Shown piece by piece: positions 25,892-34,851 of a stretch of DNA of 64,000 bases. How positions within the stretch are numbered: position 1 is the first letter of the stretch; the number at the start of each line of letters is the position of its first letter. Source of the DNA: UBA2030 sp049969475 (GTDB lineage Bacteria > Bacteroidota > Bacteroidia > Bacteroidales > TTA-H9); NCBI GenBank assembly GCA_049969475.1, contig JBMFOU010000001.1, positions 186,001 through 250,000 of the forward strand, given 5' to 3'. The translations under genes and the position numbers were made by a program. The notes beneath the pieces are model-generated. The model was given only the letters and a program-made list of their open reading frames with translations. It ran no database searches and was not told the origin of the DNA.

Positions 25892-26473
25892 ATGAAATCG
25901 CGATTGATTCTATGGGTTTTGTTGGCGTTTTCTACGGCCTTGAGTGTATATGCCATTTTCATCAAGCCCGAAAAATTTGACATAAGGGGCATGGCTGCTC
26001 ATTTAGTGGCTCAACCAGGCACAAAAGGCACACTGGCTGATGCCCTTCTGAAAAAGGGAAATTCTTTTTTGATTTTTGATTCAGAAAATCAGTTGTTCCT
26101 TTCCTTAACAGGCCAGCCCTATCAAGGACTGGCGCTTTTCTATACCAGAAATAAAAAGCTAAAAGCCTGGATGCATTTTTCAGAGGGAATACCTAGCGGA
26201 CAAGCCATGGTTTATTTTAATAATGGTCGTGCGAAAGAGATCAGCACGTATGTAAAAGGGATTAAAGAAGGACTCTATAAACGTTATAATAGATATGGAC
26301 AACTACTTCTGGAAGGCACTTTCCATAATAACCTGATGGATGGAGAATGGAAGCTTTATTTCCCCGATGGTTCGGTAAGATACAAAGCCCTTTATAGTCA
26401 GGGTATCCTTCGGGAGGAGTGGTTTGGGCAATTTTCTGGCTATGCCAGCATTCCCTGGGATGCTGGGGAATGA
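25892..26473 (+). CDS. Exported MORN_2/YwqK-like repeat protein
   Basis: A 193-residue protein with an N-terminal hydrophobic segment (about 4-23) that could be a signal or anchor. From about residue 70 it consists of repeats of the MORN_2 type, for example GQPYQGLALFYTRNKKLKAW, GIPSGQAMVYFNNGR, GIKEGLYKRYNRYGQLLLEG and LMDGEWKLYFPDGSVRYKA. These YwqK-like repeats are often annotated as toxin-antitoxin related, but they are probably structural beta units; no toxin gene lies beside it. It has its own canonical promoter. Function unknown. Confidence 0.75.
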   Translation: MKSRLILWVLLAFSTALSVYAIFIKPEKFDIRGMAAHLVAQPGTKGTLADALLKKGNSFLIFDSENQLFLSLTGQPYQGLALFYTRNKKLKAWMHFSEGIPSGQAMVYFNNGRAKEISTYVKGIKEGLYKRYNRYGQLLLEGTFHNNLMDGEWKLYFPDGSVRYKALYSQGILREEWFGQFSGYASIPWDAGE

Positions 26474-26493
26474 TTCATATAACCTTGATTATT

Positions 26494-26523
26494 AACAAAA
26501 AAACAGGCTACCGAAGTAGCCTG
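26494..26523 (-). terminator. UUCG-loop terminator downstream of dnaX
   Basis: CAGGCTAC (26504-26511) and GTAGCCTG (26516-26523) form an 8-bp stem; on the minus strand the loop is TTCG closed by C-G, followed by a run of seven T. It ends transcription on the minus strand about 240 bases after the dnaX stop codon. Confidence 0.8.
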
Positions 26524-26764
26524 CCCTTCATCACTAACCAAAATCCAATGAATGTTAACCAAAACCAATTAAATGATATCAATAATTGTGCCAAAAAATC
26601 AATTTGAGAAAATTTTTAAAAGTCGTGGATTACTCAGGGATGCCCTTCAGAAAATTCTGGGGCAGAATAATCGGGTTCTTCCCTTGTATTCTATTTTGAA
26701 ATAGTAGGTTTTCAAAACGGGAAAAACCTCTTTTAAGCGGGGAATAGTTAGTATGATTTAATGT

Positions 26765-28567
26765 TTAAAGGTTGACTTCCAGCTTAAGTCGTTCTATGAA
26801 AGCGGCCACTTCGGGCCAGGATTGAACGATTTGCTGTAATTTTTCTTTGGGCGTAAAGGCCTTGACAGTAACTTCTTCCTCTTTGATAACGATATTCATA
26901 GAAAGCCTTCCTGTACCCAGCTGGTCGCGAAGAAAAGAGAGAATCCGTGGGCGGTTGTCGAACAGGTCCTTCTCCATAAGGGAATGAATGACTTCAAATT
27001 CAATAGTGCTATCGTCTACTTTGCGAATATTGGCTAAGTTAAGGGCCAGTGCCAGATTTTTATCTTCTGCGCTTAGGTGTTCAAGAAAGAGGCGCCATGC
27101 ACGTTTTAAAGATTCTTCGTCAAAAAATATATTCGCAGGCTCTGCTTCCTCATCTTTTTCATTATCGGCCGATTCGCTGGTTTTGCTATTATTTGATTCG
27201 CTAGATTCTGTGGAGGTTTTACCCAAATTTTTAATATTACCGGTTTTAAGGCCAAAGGCCGACCGACCTCCGTTGGACTGCATGGAAGAGGCTGGTGTAT
27301 TTGTCTGTGGAGCCTGGCGGCTTGGCTGAGTATCGGTGGATGTTGGGGGAGGAGGAGTTGTGGAAGGGGTCGCAGGCTTTTTGTAAGCAGGAGCACTCTC
27401 GGTAGCCTGGGTGGTGGCTTGTGGGCGCGCGACCGTTTCTTCATTGCCAGGATTGCGAATGAGTTGGCATATTTTAATAAGTGTTAGTTCAACCAGCATG
27501 CGCCGGTTGTTGCTATTACGGTAGTTAATGTCGCACTGATTCATGAGGTCGAGCGCTAAAACCAGGAAGGCAAGAGGAGCCCGGGCTGCTTGCTGACGGT
27601 AGAGTTCCTTAACCTGTTCTGAAGCCTCGATAAGCCTTTCGGTTCCAGGGTTTTTACACATCCAAAGTGTGCGGAAATGGATCGCCAGTCCGTTGATAAA
27701 TGCCTGACCGTCGAAGCCTCGAGCTATTACTTCATCGAGTAAAAGCACCGATTCAAACATGTTACCGGCCAGCAAAAGGTTGGTGAGTTTAAAATAATCT
27801 TCGTAACTCAGCACATTGAGGCTTTCGGCTACCCTTGCATAGGTAAGGTTGCCGCCGGCATAAGTTGCCAGCTGGTCGAATATGGATAAAGCATCGCGCA
27901 ATGCCCCGTCGGCCTTCTCGGCAATCACATGAAGGGCCTCTTCCTCTGTCTCAATCCCTTCGTGCTGAGCAACATATTTCAATTGCCGAACAATATCCTG
28001 GATGGAAATTCTTTTGAAATCATAGACCTGGCATCGCGAGAGAATGGTAGGCATGATCTTATGCTTCTCGGTGGTGGCCAGGATAAACTTGACATACGAG
28101 GGAGGCTCTTCAAGGGTTTTAAGGAAAGCATTGAATGCACTGGTTGATAGCATGTGCACTTCGTCGATGATGTACACCTTATACTTTCCCTGTTGCGGCA
28201 TTACCCTGATTTTATCAATCAGGTTGCGGATGTCGTCCACGGAATTGTTGGAAGCTGCATCGAGTTCAAATACGTTGAGGGAAGCATTGTTATTGAAGGC
28301 TATACACGACGGGCATTCATTACAGGGTTCAAAATCAGCCGTAATGTTGTCGCAGTTTATTACTTTGGCAAGCAGACGTGCGGTGGTGGTTTTGCCAACA
28401 CCTCGGGGACCTGTAAACAAAAAAGCCTGTGCTAATTGCTGGTTGCGAAGGGCATTTTTCAGCGTTTTGATGATATGGTCTTGACCTATAACCAAATCGA
28501 AGGTCCCGGGCCGGTATTTACGGGCCGAAACAATGAAAGTGCCTGAATCCCTGGTTGGTTTCTCCAT
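26765..28567 (-). CDS. dnaX: DNA polymerase III subunit gamma/tau
   Basis: The clamp-loader ATPase of the replicative polymerase. The 600-residue product has Walker A GPRGVGKT (53-60), a four-cysteine zinc site (C72, C82, C85, C88), the DEVHMLS Walker B, the SRC sensor 1 region (TILSRCQVYDF), the collar domain, then a Pro/Thr/Ser/Gln-rich linker (about 375-480) and a C-terminal tau-type domain. No slippery A-run programmed frameshift site was evident, so gamma may not be made. The ATG at 28567 is preferred over an upstream TTG (28588). Its 3' transcript probably continues to the terminator at 26523. Confidence 0.95.
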   Translation of the reverse strand: MEKPTRDSGTFIVSARKYRPGTFDLVIGQDHIIKTLKNALRNQQLAQAFLFTGPRGVGKTTTARLLAKVINCDNITADFEPCNECPSCIAFNNNASLNVFELDAASNNSVDDIRNLIDKIRVMPQQGKYKVYIIDEVHMLSTSAFNAFLKTLEEPPSYVKFILATTEKHKIMPTILSRCQVYDFKRISIQDIVRQLKYVAQHEGIETEEEALHVIAEKADGALRDALSIFDQLATYAGGNLTYARVAESLNVLSYEDYFKLTNLLLAGNMFESVLLLDEVIARGFDGQAFINGLAIHFRTLWMCKNPGTERLIEASEQVKELYRQQAARAPLAFLVLALDLMNQCDINYRNSNNRRMLVELTLIKICQLIRNPGNEETVARPQATTQATESAPAYKKPATPSTTPPPPTSTDTQPSRQAPQTNTPASSMQSNGGRSAFGLKTGNIKNLGKTSTESSESNNSKTSESADNEKDEEAEPANIFFDEESLKRAWRLFLEHLSAEDKNLALALNLANIRKVDDSTIEFEVIHSLMEKDLFDNRPRILSFLRDQLGTGRLSMNIVIKEEEVTVKAFTPKEKLQQIVQSWPEVAAFIERLKLEVNL

Positions 28568-28654
28568 GCTATCAACCCAATTTTTCAAGGTTCAAACTTA
28601 GCTCTTTTTCGTGTACCCTACGACCCTCTTCGTTTATGCCTTGCAATAACTTCT

Positions 28655-28662
28655 TAATTTTG
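28655..28662 (+). promoter_or_regulatory. -7 box for deacetylase-rnhB unit
   Basis: TAATTTTG matches TAnnTTTG, 33 bases before the ATG at 28696; no convincing -33 element. Confidence 0.4.
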
Positions 28663-28695
28663 CGCTTACACCGGCCCTAACTTTTGCCTCAGTCC

Positions 28696-29994
28696 ATGAT
28701 TCTTATTCTTGTCCCCCGTATCACACCCCGCATCAGGTACACCTTCGATTACCTGCTCAATACTTTATATGGGCTACAACCAGTATACACTATATCGCAG
28801 GAAGAATTTTTGGCCTTTGATGGACCTCGTTTGGTCTATGGAGATCACCCTTTGGAGGGCGAACTGTTTTTCGCCTCTGCCGGTTTGCTCTTAAAAAGAA
28901 CGCGAGAAAAATTAGAACCTATGCCACAGGGTGCCACTTATCTGTTCCCCGTGGCCCATCCCTCCTCCGCCCTGCCTTTCGATCCATTCTCAGCAGCATT
29001 TTACATGTTGAGCCGCTACGAAGAATATTTGCCTTTCTCACCCGATCAGCACGGGCGTTTCCCTGCGACCCAAAGCCTGGCATATCAAAAGGTTTTTTTG
29101 CATAAAGCTGTTGTGAATGAATGGGCCCAATGGATTACCGAAAAACTACTGAAGAAATACCCTGGACTGAAATTGCGTCGCCCTTCCTATCGTTTTCAGC
29201 CTACCATCGATATTGACTCGGCCTACAGTTACCGTTTTAAAGGAATAGTGAGGACTCTGGGTGGTTTTGCCCGAGACATTGTTCACAAACAGTGGCAGGA
29301 GGTAAAACTCAGGTGGAAGGTGATTTTCGGAGATGCACGCGATCCTTTCGATGGTTTTGATGATTTTAAGCAAATTCACCAGCAGGTAGGCATCGAGCCC
29401 ATCTATTTTGTGCTGTTTGCCGCCTATGGAACATACGACAAAAACCTACCCATAAATCATCTAGGTTTTATTGAACTTTTGCGCCGATTGGCTGATGAGG
29501 CCATGATCGGCCTCCATCCTTCGTATTATACAGCCAACGATGGGGTTAGACTGATGCGCGAATTGGAAGCTCTCCAAACGGCACTCAATATGGAAATAAC
29601 CCGTAGTCGTCAGCATTTTTTGCGGCTGAACTTGCCTCAGACTTACCGAAACCTCATTCATGTGGGCATCAAAGAAGATTATACCATGGGCTTTGCCGAT
29701 CAACCTGGTTTCAGAGCCGGAACGTGTACGCCTTTCCCCTTTTACGACCTCGAACTGGACGCCCCTACTGAGCTCATGCTCTATCCTATCACCTTCATGG
29801 ATGGAACCTTTCGCGATTACCTTAAACTTAAACCCGAAGAAGCCGAGACCTTAATTCAACAATTAGTTGCTGAAGTAAAGAAATACGAAGGTGTTTTTAT
29901 TCCGCTCTGGCATAACGAAACCCAGGGTGGAATGGGGCGATGGGCCGGCTGGCCTGAACTTTACCGAAAGATTGTAGCGTGGGGCGCCAAATAA
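28696..29994 (+). CDS. Polysaccharide deacetylase family protein
   Basis: A 432-residue protein of a Bacteroidota-typical polysaccharide-deacetylase-like family. The deacetylase core begins at about residue 165 with TIDIDSAYSYRFKG (the Asp-Asp motif), followed by GLHPSYYTA (the His motif) and GFADQPGFRAGTCTPF with the arginine of the RxG motif; it ends with an HNET segment. NodB-fold enzymes remove N-acetyl groups from glycans; the substrate here is unknown. No signal peptide, so it acts in the cytoplasm or on a lipid-linked precursor. The start at ATG 28696 is chosen over an upstream TTG. It is followed after nine bases by a membrane protein gene. Confidence 0.78.
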   Translation: MILILVPRITPRIRYTFDYLLNTLYGLQPVYTISQEEFLAFDGPRLVYGDHPLEGELFFASAGLLLKRTREKLEPMPQGATYLFPVAHPSSALPFDPFSAAFYMLSRYEEYLPFSPDQHGRFPATQSLAYQKVFLHKAVVNEWAQWITEKLLKKYPGLKLRRPSYRFQPTIDIDSAYSYRFKGIVRTLGGFARDIVHKQWQEVKLRWKVIFGDARDPFDGFDDFKQIHQQVGIEPIYFVLFAAYGTYDKNLPINHLGFIELLRRLADEAMIGLHPSYYTANDGVRLMRELEALQTALNMEITRSRQHFLRLNLPQTYRNLIHVGIKEDYTMGFADQPGFRAGTCTPFPFYDLELDAPTELMLYPITFMDGTFRDYLKLKPEEAETLIQQLVAEVKKYEGVFIPLWHNETQGGMGRWAGWPELYRKIVAWGAK

Positions 29995-30003
29995 TGAATT
30001 AAC

Positions 30004-30981
30004 ATGTTGCAGACATTTCTTATAAAAGGCAGATTTAGAAAAGGTTTTGCTGTAATTTTTGCTCTGTTACTCACTCGAGCCCGGGCTTTTTTCGATCCTC
30101 CTTCTGTACCCGACTTTAGTTCTTTCCCTTTTCAGCAATGGCTTTTGGGTCCTGTACTAAAACTGCCCTATACGGCTTTTGGGTTAAATTTTCTCCTTGT
30201 GGCTGGACTAGCCTTGGGGTTCAACTATGCCCTCCGTTATTATAGGTATGTACCTTTTCGTAGCTATACCGGTGCAATTATATTTATCCTTCTCTTTAGT
30301 CACGCCCCCTGGCTCCTGACCCTCCATCCTCTTATGCTGCCGGTTTTGTTTCTTTCGATAAGCCTGGTCTTTTCTCTTAGGATGTCGAATACCCGCGATA
30401 ACTATATCCAAATTTACTGGGCGGCTTTCTTTGTCGGATTAGCTACTTTGAGTTATCCGCTGACGGCTGCTTTTGTATTATACATTATCCTCGCAATAGC
30501 TGTAAATGCTATAGTGCGATGGCGTGAATTGCTGGTAGTATTTATCGGATTTTTCAATCCGATCATTCTTACATTGGGAATTCTTTTTTTATTGGATTAT
30601 CCGCTGCCCAAAATATGGGAAAGGTTTGAAGTCGAATTGCATGCTCCGCAATTTATCCATCTTCCTCTGCTAGAGTGGATCTTCACGGGTTTGGCCACCC
30701 TATTATCCTTGTATGTGTTTTTCAGTGTGGCCGGTTTGGCCGGAAAAAAATCCCTTTCGTTCAGAAAATATACCTGGCTGCATATATGGTTTTTGATTGT
30801 GGGGCTCCTCTCTTCTGTTTTTGCAGGACCTCATTTTATCTTCTATCTCGCTTTGCTCAGCATCCCGGTGAGTAGCTTCCTGGCCGTTTATTTCAGTGAA
30901 GAAGGCAGATCTTTCAAAAGCGAAGTGATTGTTTTGATTTTGTTAGTATTAGCTATTATTCAAAATAATTTTACGGGATGA
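30004..30981 (+). CDS. Polytopic membrane protein, DUF6427-like
   Basis: A 325-residue integral membrane protein with roughly nine to ten hydrophobic segments spread over the whole length, such as FLLVAGLALGFNYAL, LPVLFLSISLVFSL and AAFVLYIILAIAVNAIV. It looks like the Bacteroidota-specific DUF6427 family by size and pattern; the family has no known function. Its stop codon overlaps the rnhB start by four bases (ATGA), so translation is coupled. Confidence 0.6.
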   Translation: MLQTFLIKGRFRKGFAVIFALLLTRARAFFDPPSVPDFSSFPFQQWLLGPVLKLPYTAFGLNFLLVAGLALGFNYALRYYRYVPFRSYTGAIIFILLFSHAPWLLTLHPLMLPVLFLSISLVFSLRMSNTRDNYIQIYWAAFFVGLATLSYPLTAAFVLYIILAIAVNAIVRWRELLVVFIGFFNPIILTLGILFLLDYPLPKIWERFEVELHAPQFIHLPLLEWIFTGLATLLSLYVFFSVAGLAGKKSLSFRKYTWLHIWFLIVGLLSSVFAGPHFIFYLALLSIPVSSFLAVYFSEEGRSFKSEVIVLILLVLAIIQNNFTG

Positions 30982-31580
30982 GCCGGAGTAGCCTGCTATT
31001 GAGGTATAGGTCAGCGTTTGAGGCCGGATGTGATGAAGCCGGAAGGGGTTCCCTGATTGGGCCTGTTTTTGCTGCTGCAGTCATCCTCCCTGACGATTTT
31101 CCTGCCCATGTATTGGATGACTCCAAAAAGCTAAGCCCAAGGCAGCGTGAAGAAGCCCGGCAGTTGATCGAGAAATATGCCATAGCATGGGCCATTGGAA
31201 GGGCTGAACAGGATGAGATTGATCGCTTAAATATCCTCCATGCAAGCATTATGGCCATGCATCGAGCCCTTGCACAACTCAAGCCCCCTCCTGACCTCAT
31301 TTTGGTAGATGGCAACCGGTTTAAAACCTTTGGCTCTACACCTCACGAATGCATTGTGATGGGCGACAGCCGGCTAGGCTGCATTGCTGCAGCATCAATT
31401 TTAGCCAAAACTCACCGTGATGAATTCATTCTCGAGCTCCATGAGGCTTACCCGCATTATGGGTGGGACAGAAATAAGGGTTATGCTACCCCTTCCCACA
31501 TCCAAGCTATCAGGCAGTGGGGTTATTCGCCTTTTCACAGAAAATCTTTTCATTTGAATCTACAATTAAGTTTGTTCTGA
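30978..31580 (+). CDS. rnhB: Ribonuclease HII
   Basis: RNase HII cleaves RNA in RNA-DNA hybrids and starts removal of single ribonucleotides from DNA. The 200-residue enzyme has all motifs: CDEAGRGSLIGPVFAAAV (the DE pair at about 18-19), LVDGNRFKTF (third acidic residue) and GDSRLGCIAAASILAKTHRD (fourth acidic residue and the conserved lysine). Length is typical. The start codon overlaps the stop of the upstream membrane protein (ATGA). Third gene of the deacetylase-membrane protein-rnhB unit. Confidence 0.95.
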   Translation: MSRSSLLLRYRSAFEAGCDEAGRGSLIGPVFAAAVILPDDFPAHVLDDSKKLSPRQREEARQLIEKYAIAWAIGRAEQDEIDRLNILHASIMAMHRALAQLKPPPDLILVDGNRFKTFGSTPHECIVMGDSRLGCIAAASILAKTHRDEFILELHEAYPHYGWDRNKGYATPSHIQAIRQWGYSPFHRKSFHLNLQLSLF

Positions 31581-31614
31581 GGGTTACGCCTTTAGATAAT
31601 TGCCGCAAATCCTG

Positions 31615-31622
31615 TAATTTTG
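31615..31622 (+). promoter_or_regulatory. -7 box for gene at 31681
   Basis: TAATTTTG matches TAnnTTTG and lies 58 bases before the ATG; no TTG at the usual spacing. Confidence 0.4.
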
Positions 31623-31680
31623 CGCCCCAATCGGCTCCGGTTTTTTTTAGAATATTCAAACCGCTCTTCCCAGGCATTTC

Positions 31681-34440
31681 ATGAAGGTTTTTAAGCATCG
31701 TATCTGGATAGTTATCGGGGTAGTGCTGTTAAGTTTCATAGCTTTCAGCACCTATAATTATGTACTGATAACACCGGCTGTTCCTGTTGATGCAGTACCC
31801 GACAATGCTGGTTTGGTGCTTTATACAGGCAAACCCCTTAAAATATGGCAGAAGCTTAAAGATGATAACAATGTTTGGGAATCGCTCCGCAAAAACCCTG
31901 AGTTTGGGCATTTAGACCAGGCCATCAACGCAATCGATTCCATCCTTAGTCGGCACATTGATCCAGAGGATTTCTTCAGCAACCGAAACATTACCATTTC
32001 ATTACACCACCTTCCAGGTGGAAAAAAGGATTTTCTTTTTGTTTCGGAAACTACACCCGTGGTAGAAAACCTTATTGTTTCGCGTTTGTTGGGCAATATA
32101 AAGGGAAAAGGAGCCGAAGTTCCTGCCGAATTGAAGAAATATCGCAAAATACGGATTTCCAGGCCTGTTCCTGATGGCGCCTTGTTATACTATACCTTTC
32201 GCCGAGGGCTATTCATGGCAACTTATTCCCCTGAATTGTTGGGTATGGCCATAGATAAGCTCTATGCCAAAGCAGGTACCAATCCCCTGAGCGACTTGAA
32301 AGCAGCCCTGAGCAAAGCGGGTCCATCCAACGATGCCACTCTTTTGGTCAATTTCAATCAATTGCCCGATCTGGTAATGGGTTTCTCGGCTCCGGGATTT
32401 ACGCCTGGCTTTACTCGTGTGCGCTATTTTGCCCGTTATGCGGTATTCGATGTTTATTTTCAGAAACAAAAAATTCAGCTTAGCGGATATACCCTGGCCG
32501 GTGCTACTGATTTTCTTCGTTTGTTTAAAAATCAGGAAGCCATGCAGCCCTCAGCTCTTAACCTGCTCCCTGATGCTTCTGTGAGTTTTATCTATCTATC
32601 GTTCAGCGATTTTTCTTCTTTTGTGGGCTCATATAATAATTATCTGGCCAAAATAAGAGGAGGAGATCCAGCACGCATGCTCTCGGTTTCCATCATGGAA
32701 AACTTAAAAGAAGTCGGCCTTTCTGAGATTGCTGTAGCTTTGGTAAATGCTGAGCATGACCGCCCGGTGGACAATACCCTCGTAGTAGTTAAAAGTTCTG
32801 CTCCGGGGCGGCTCAGCGCCATGCTTAACGAAACACTTGCTTCCGGTAATGACCAGCAGACATTTACCCTCAACCAGCGGGTTTACCGCATGGTAGATTT
32901 TAAACGGATTTTTGGCCCCTTTCTCTATAATGTTTTCCCCGAGTTTGACAAGGCATGCTACATAAACCTCGATGATTATTTTCTTTTCGCAAGCACTCCG
33001 GAAATCCTTCAGCAATATGTAACTACCTATCTGGCTGGCAAAACTCTTCCCCGCAAACCTTCTTTCAGAGCCTTGATGCAGATGACTGAAAGCCGGAGTA
33101 ACATCTGGATTTATTACAACCCTGCTGAATCTGTAGCTTTTCACCATTTTCTGTTTTCCGACAAAATAGCAGGAACCCTCGATGCCAACCTGGGGGCCCT
33201 CTCCGATTTCGATGCCTTGTCATTGCAGTTTTCTGGCCATGGCTCAATGAATTATACTTCAGCCATCATCAAACATCGTAATGCGGAGGAAGAAAATTTG
33301 CCTCTGGCTCAATCCTATCAGCCTACCCCTGACACGGGAAAAGCAACCACCGGGGCTCCGGCCCAGACACTATGGGAAGCAACTCTTAATGAGGAATTTG
33401 CTTCAGCCCCTTATTTATTCAACGGTTTTCCTGGAAATACTAGTAGCGTTGGGGTATATGGTGCATCAGGTGCCATTTACCTCTTTGATGCTCAGGGACA
33501 TAGTCTATGGAAAACGAGCTTTTTGGAAAAACCTATCAGTCCACCCGTCGTTGTAAATGTTGCTGGCCGAAAAGCGCTCTTGATTTGCAGCAATAAAAGA
33601 ATCTATTGTTTGGGGATCGATGGTAAACTACTGAAGAATTACCCGGTAAGTTTGCCAGTGGAGGCTGCAACTGCACCCTCGCTCGTCTTTAGCGAGTTAG
33701 GTGGTGAGCCCAGGCTCCTCTATGCTTCTGTAGACAGTTTGCTAAGAGCCGTCGATTTAAAAGGAAAAACCGTGTCCGGATGGAAAAATCCCCATCTGCC
33801 CTCTCTGGATTTACTCCCTATTCGGAGTTTTTCGGGGCAATCGGGGAAAACGCTTATCCTTCCTTTTCGCAACGGGGATGTTCTTATGTTTACCGCCGAT
33901 GGACGACGTATTCCCCAATCAGGTCAGGCATTTACCAATTCCACTTTTTCCGAGTTCTATGTAAATGAAACCAACCGTAAGGGGCAGCTTCTCACCACCG
34001 ATGCGCGGGGAAATCTGGTATATATCAACTCTTCGGGCCCTATTGAGAAGACAGTCTTCGATAATTTCTCAGAAAGTCATTTTTTTATTTATGCCGATTT
34101 CAACAACGACCGGGATCCTGATTTTATTTTTGCCGATGCCCGCAAGCTGGTTGTATATGATCGCTTTAAGAAAGTAATGTTGCAACACACCTTTTCTGAG
34201 GCAGTGGCTGAAAAACCTGTTTTGCTTGAAATTCCAGGCAAAGGGAACTTGTTAATTGTTAAAACTGTTGACAACCAGGTTTTTGTATTTGATAAATCGG
34301 GAAGAGTTACTCAACAAGCCTTACCAGGAGGCACCCTTTATTCTGCGGCTGGTGTATTAAGCCAGAGTGGAACTTCACATTACCCAGTTTGGATCAGTGT
34401 CAAAGGAAATCGTCTCTGGGTAAGCAAGTTGTCGGAATGA
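31681..34440 (+). CDS. Membrane-anchored protein with C-terminal propeller-like domain, unknown function
   Basis: A 919-residue protein I do not recognise by name. An N-terminal hydrophobic helix (about 8-28) anchors it to the inner membrane, with the rest outside. Residues about 35-545 form a globular region of unknown fold (starting with PDNAGLVLYTGKPLKIW). Residues about 565-919 show repeated beta-propeller-like blades with GxxYxxDxxG patterns, for example GAIYLFDAQGHSLW, RIYCLGIDGKLLKN and QVFVFDKSGRVTQQ, plus a VCBS/FG-GAP-like calcium-loop segment (YADFNNDRDPDFIFAD). This suggests a scaffold or binding role in the envelope. It appears monocistronic. Confidence 0.6.
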   Translation: MKVFKHRIWIVIGVVLLSFIAFSTYNYVLITPAVPVDAVPDNAGLVLYTGKPLKIWQKLKDDNNVWESLRKNPEFGHLDQAINAIDSILSRHIDPEDFFSNRNITISLHHLPGGKKDFLFVSETTPVVENLIVSRLLGNIKGKGAEVPAELKKYRKIRISRPVPDGALLYYTFRRGLFMATYSPELLGMAIDKLYAKAGTNPLSDLKAALSKAGPSNDATLLVNFNQLPDLVMGFSAPGFTPGFTRVRYFARYAVFDVYFQKQKIQLSGYTLAGATDFLRLFKNQEAMQPSALNLLPDASVSFIYLSFSDFSSFVGSYNNYLAKIRGGDPARMLSVSIMENLKEVGLSEIAVALVNAEHDRPVDNTLVVVKSSAPGRLSAMLNETLASGNDQQTFTLNQRVYRMVDFKRIFGPFLYNVFPEFDKACYINLDDYFLFASTPEILQQYVTTYLAGKTLPRKPSFRALMQMTESRSNIWIYYNPAESVAFHHFLFSDKIAGTLDANLGALSDFDALSLQFSGHGSMNYTSAIIKHRNAEEENLPLAQSYQPTPDTGKATTGAPAQTLWEATLNEEFASAPYLFNGFPGNTSSVGVYGASGAIYLFDAQGHSLWKTSFLEKPISPPVVVNVAGRKALLICSNKRIYCLGIDGKLLKNYPVSLPVEAATAPSLVFSELGGEPRLLYASVDSLLRAVDLKGKTVSGWKNPHLPSLDLLPIRSFSGQSGKTLILPFRNGDVLMFTADGRRIPQSGQAFTNSTFSEFYVNETNRKGQLLTTDARGNLVYINSSGPIEKTVFDNFSESHFFIYADFNNDRDPDFIFADARKLVVYDRFKKVMLQHTFSEAVAEKPVLLEIPGKGNLLIVKTVDNQVFVFDKSGRVTQQALPGGTLYSAAGVLSQSGTSHYPVWISVKGNRLWVSKLSE

Positions 34441-34562
34441 TAGTTTGTAAAGAAGTCTTTAGCAGCTTAAAACCTGTAAGGGCAGTACGTGTGTTATTTT
34501 CTTCTTAATGGAGCCCCATGAGATCAACACTTGTTGTACTCACGGCTGCGGTATGATGGTCC

Positions 34563-34847
34563 TTATTGTTTATAAAGGCATTTGTAGGACGCATCCTGTT
34601 TGGCCATTATTCTGAATCTTACATTCGGTGGAATAATGACGGTTTCATAGGGTTTGTAGGCTCTCCAAACTGACTGGCTGGGCAGCATAATGTATAGCAA
34701 ACCAGAGGTAACCGTCAGGTGTTCAGTGCTTGAGGTCTGAAACTCGTACTCTCCGGGTGTAACTACGCCAACCGTTGCAGGCCCATCCTCACACATAAAC
34801 GAAATGGACTTCACACTACCTTCGTAATAGGAATTAACTTTCAGCAT
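34563..34847 (-). CDS. ppnP: Pyrimidine/purine nucleoside phosphorylase
   Basis: PpnP phosphorolyses many nucleosides to base plus ribose-1-phosphate. The 94-residue cupin-fold protein shows the family segments MLKVNSYYEGSVKSI, GPATVGVVTPGEYEF, TSSTEHLTVTSG and a closing IPPNVRFRI strand. The open frame runs upstream to 34967, but the extension overlaps the upstream gene and does not belong to the family, so the ATG at 34847 is used; it lies four bases after the stop codon of the glucosaminidase gene, implying one transcript. Confidence 0.9.
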   Translation of the reverse strand: MLKVNSYYEGSVKSISFMCEDGPATVGVVTPGEYEFQTSSTEHLTVTSGLLYIMLPSQSVWRAYKPYETVIIPPNVRFRIMAKQDASYKCLYKQ

Positions 34848-34851
34848 GGTT

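Noticed and set aside
25892..26473. MORN/YwqK-like protein as the antitoxin of a toxin-antitoxin pair
   Set aside because: No partner toxin gene is adjacent, and the repeats with a hydrophobic N-terminus fit an exported structural protein better.
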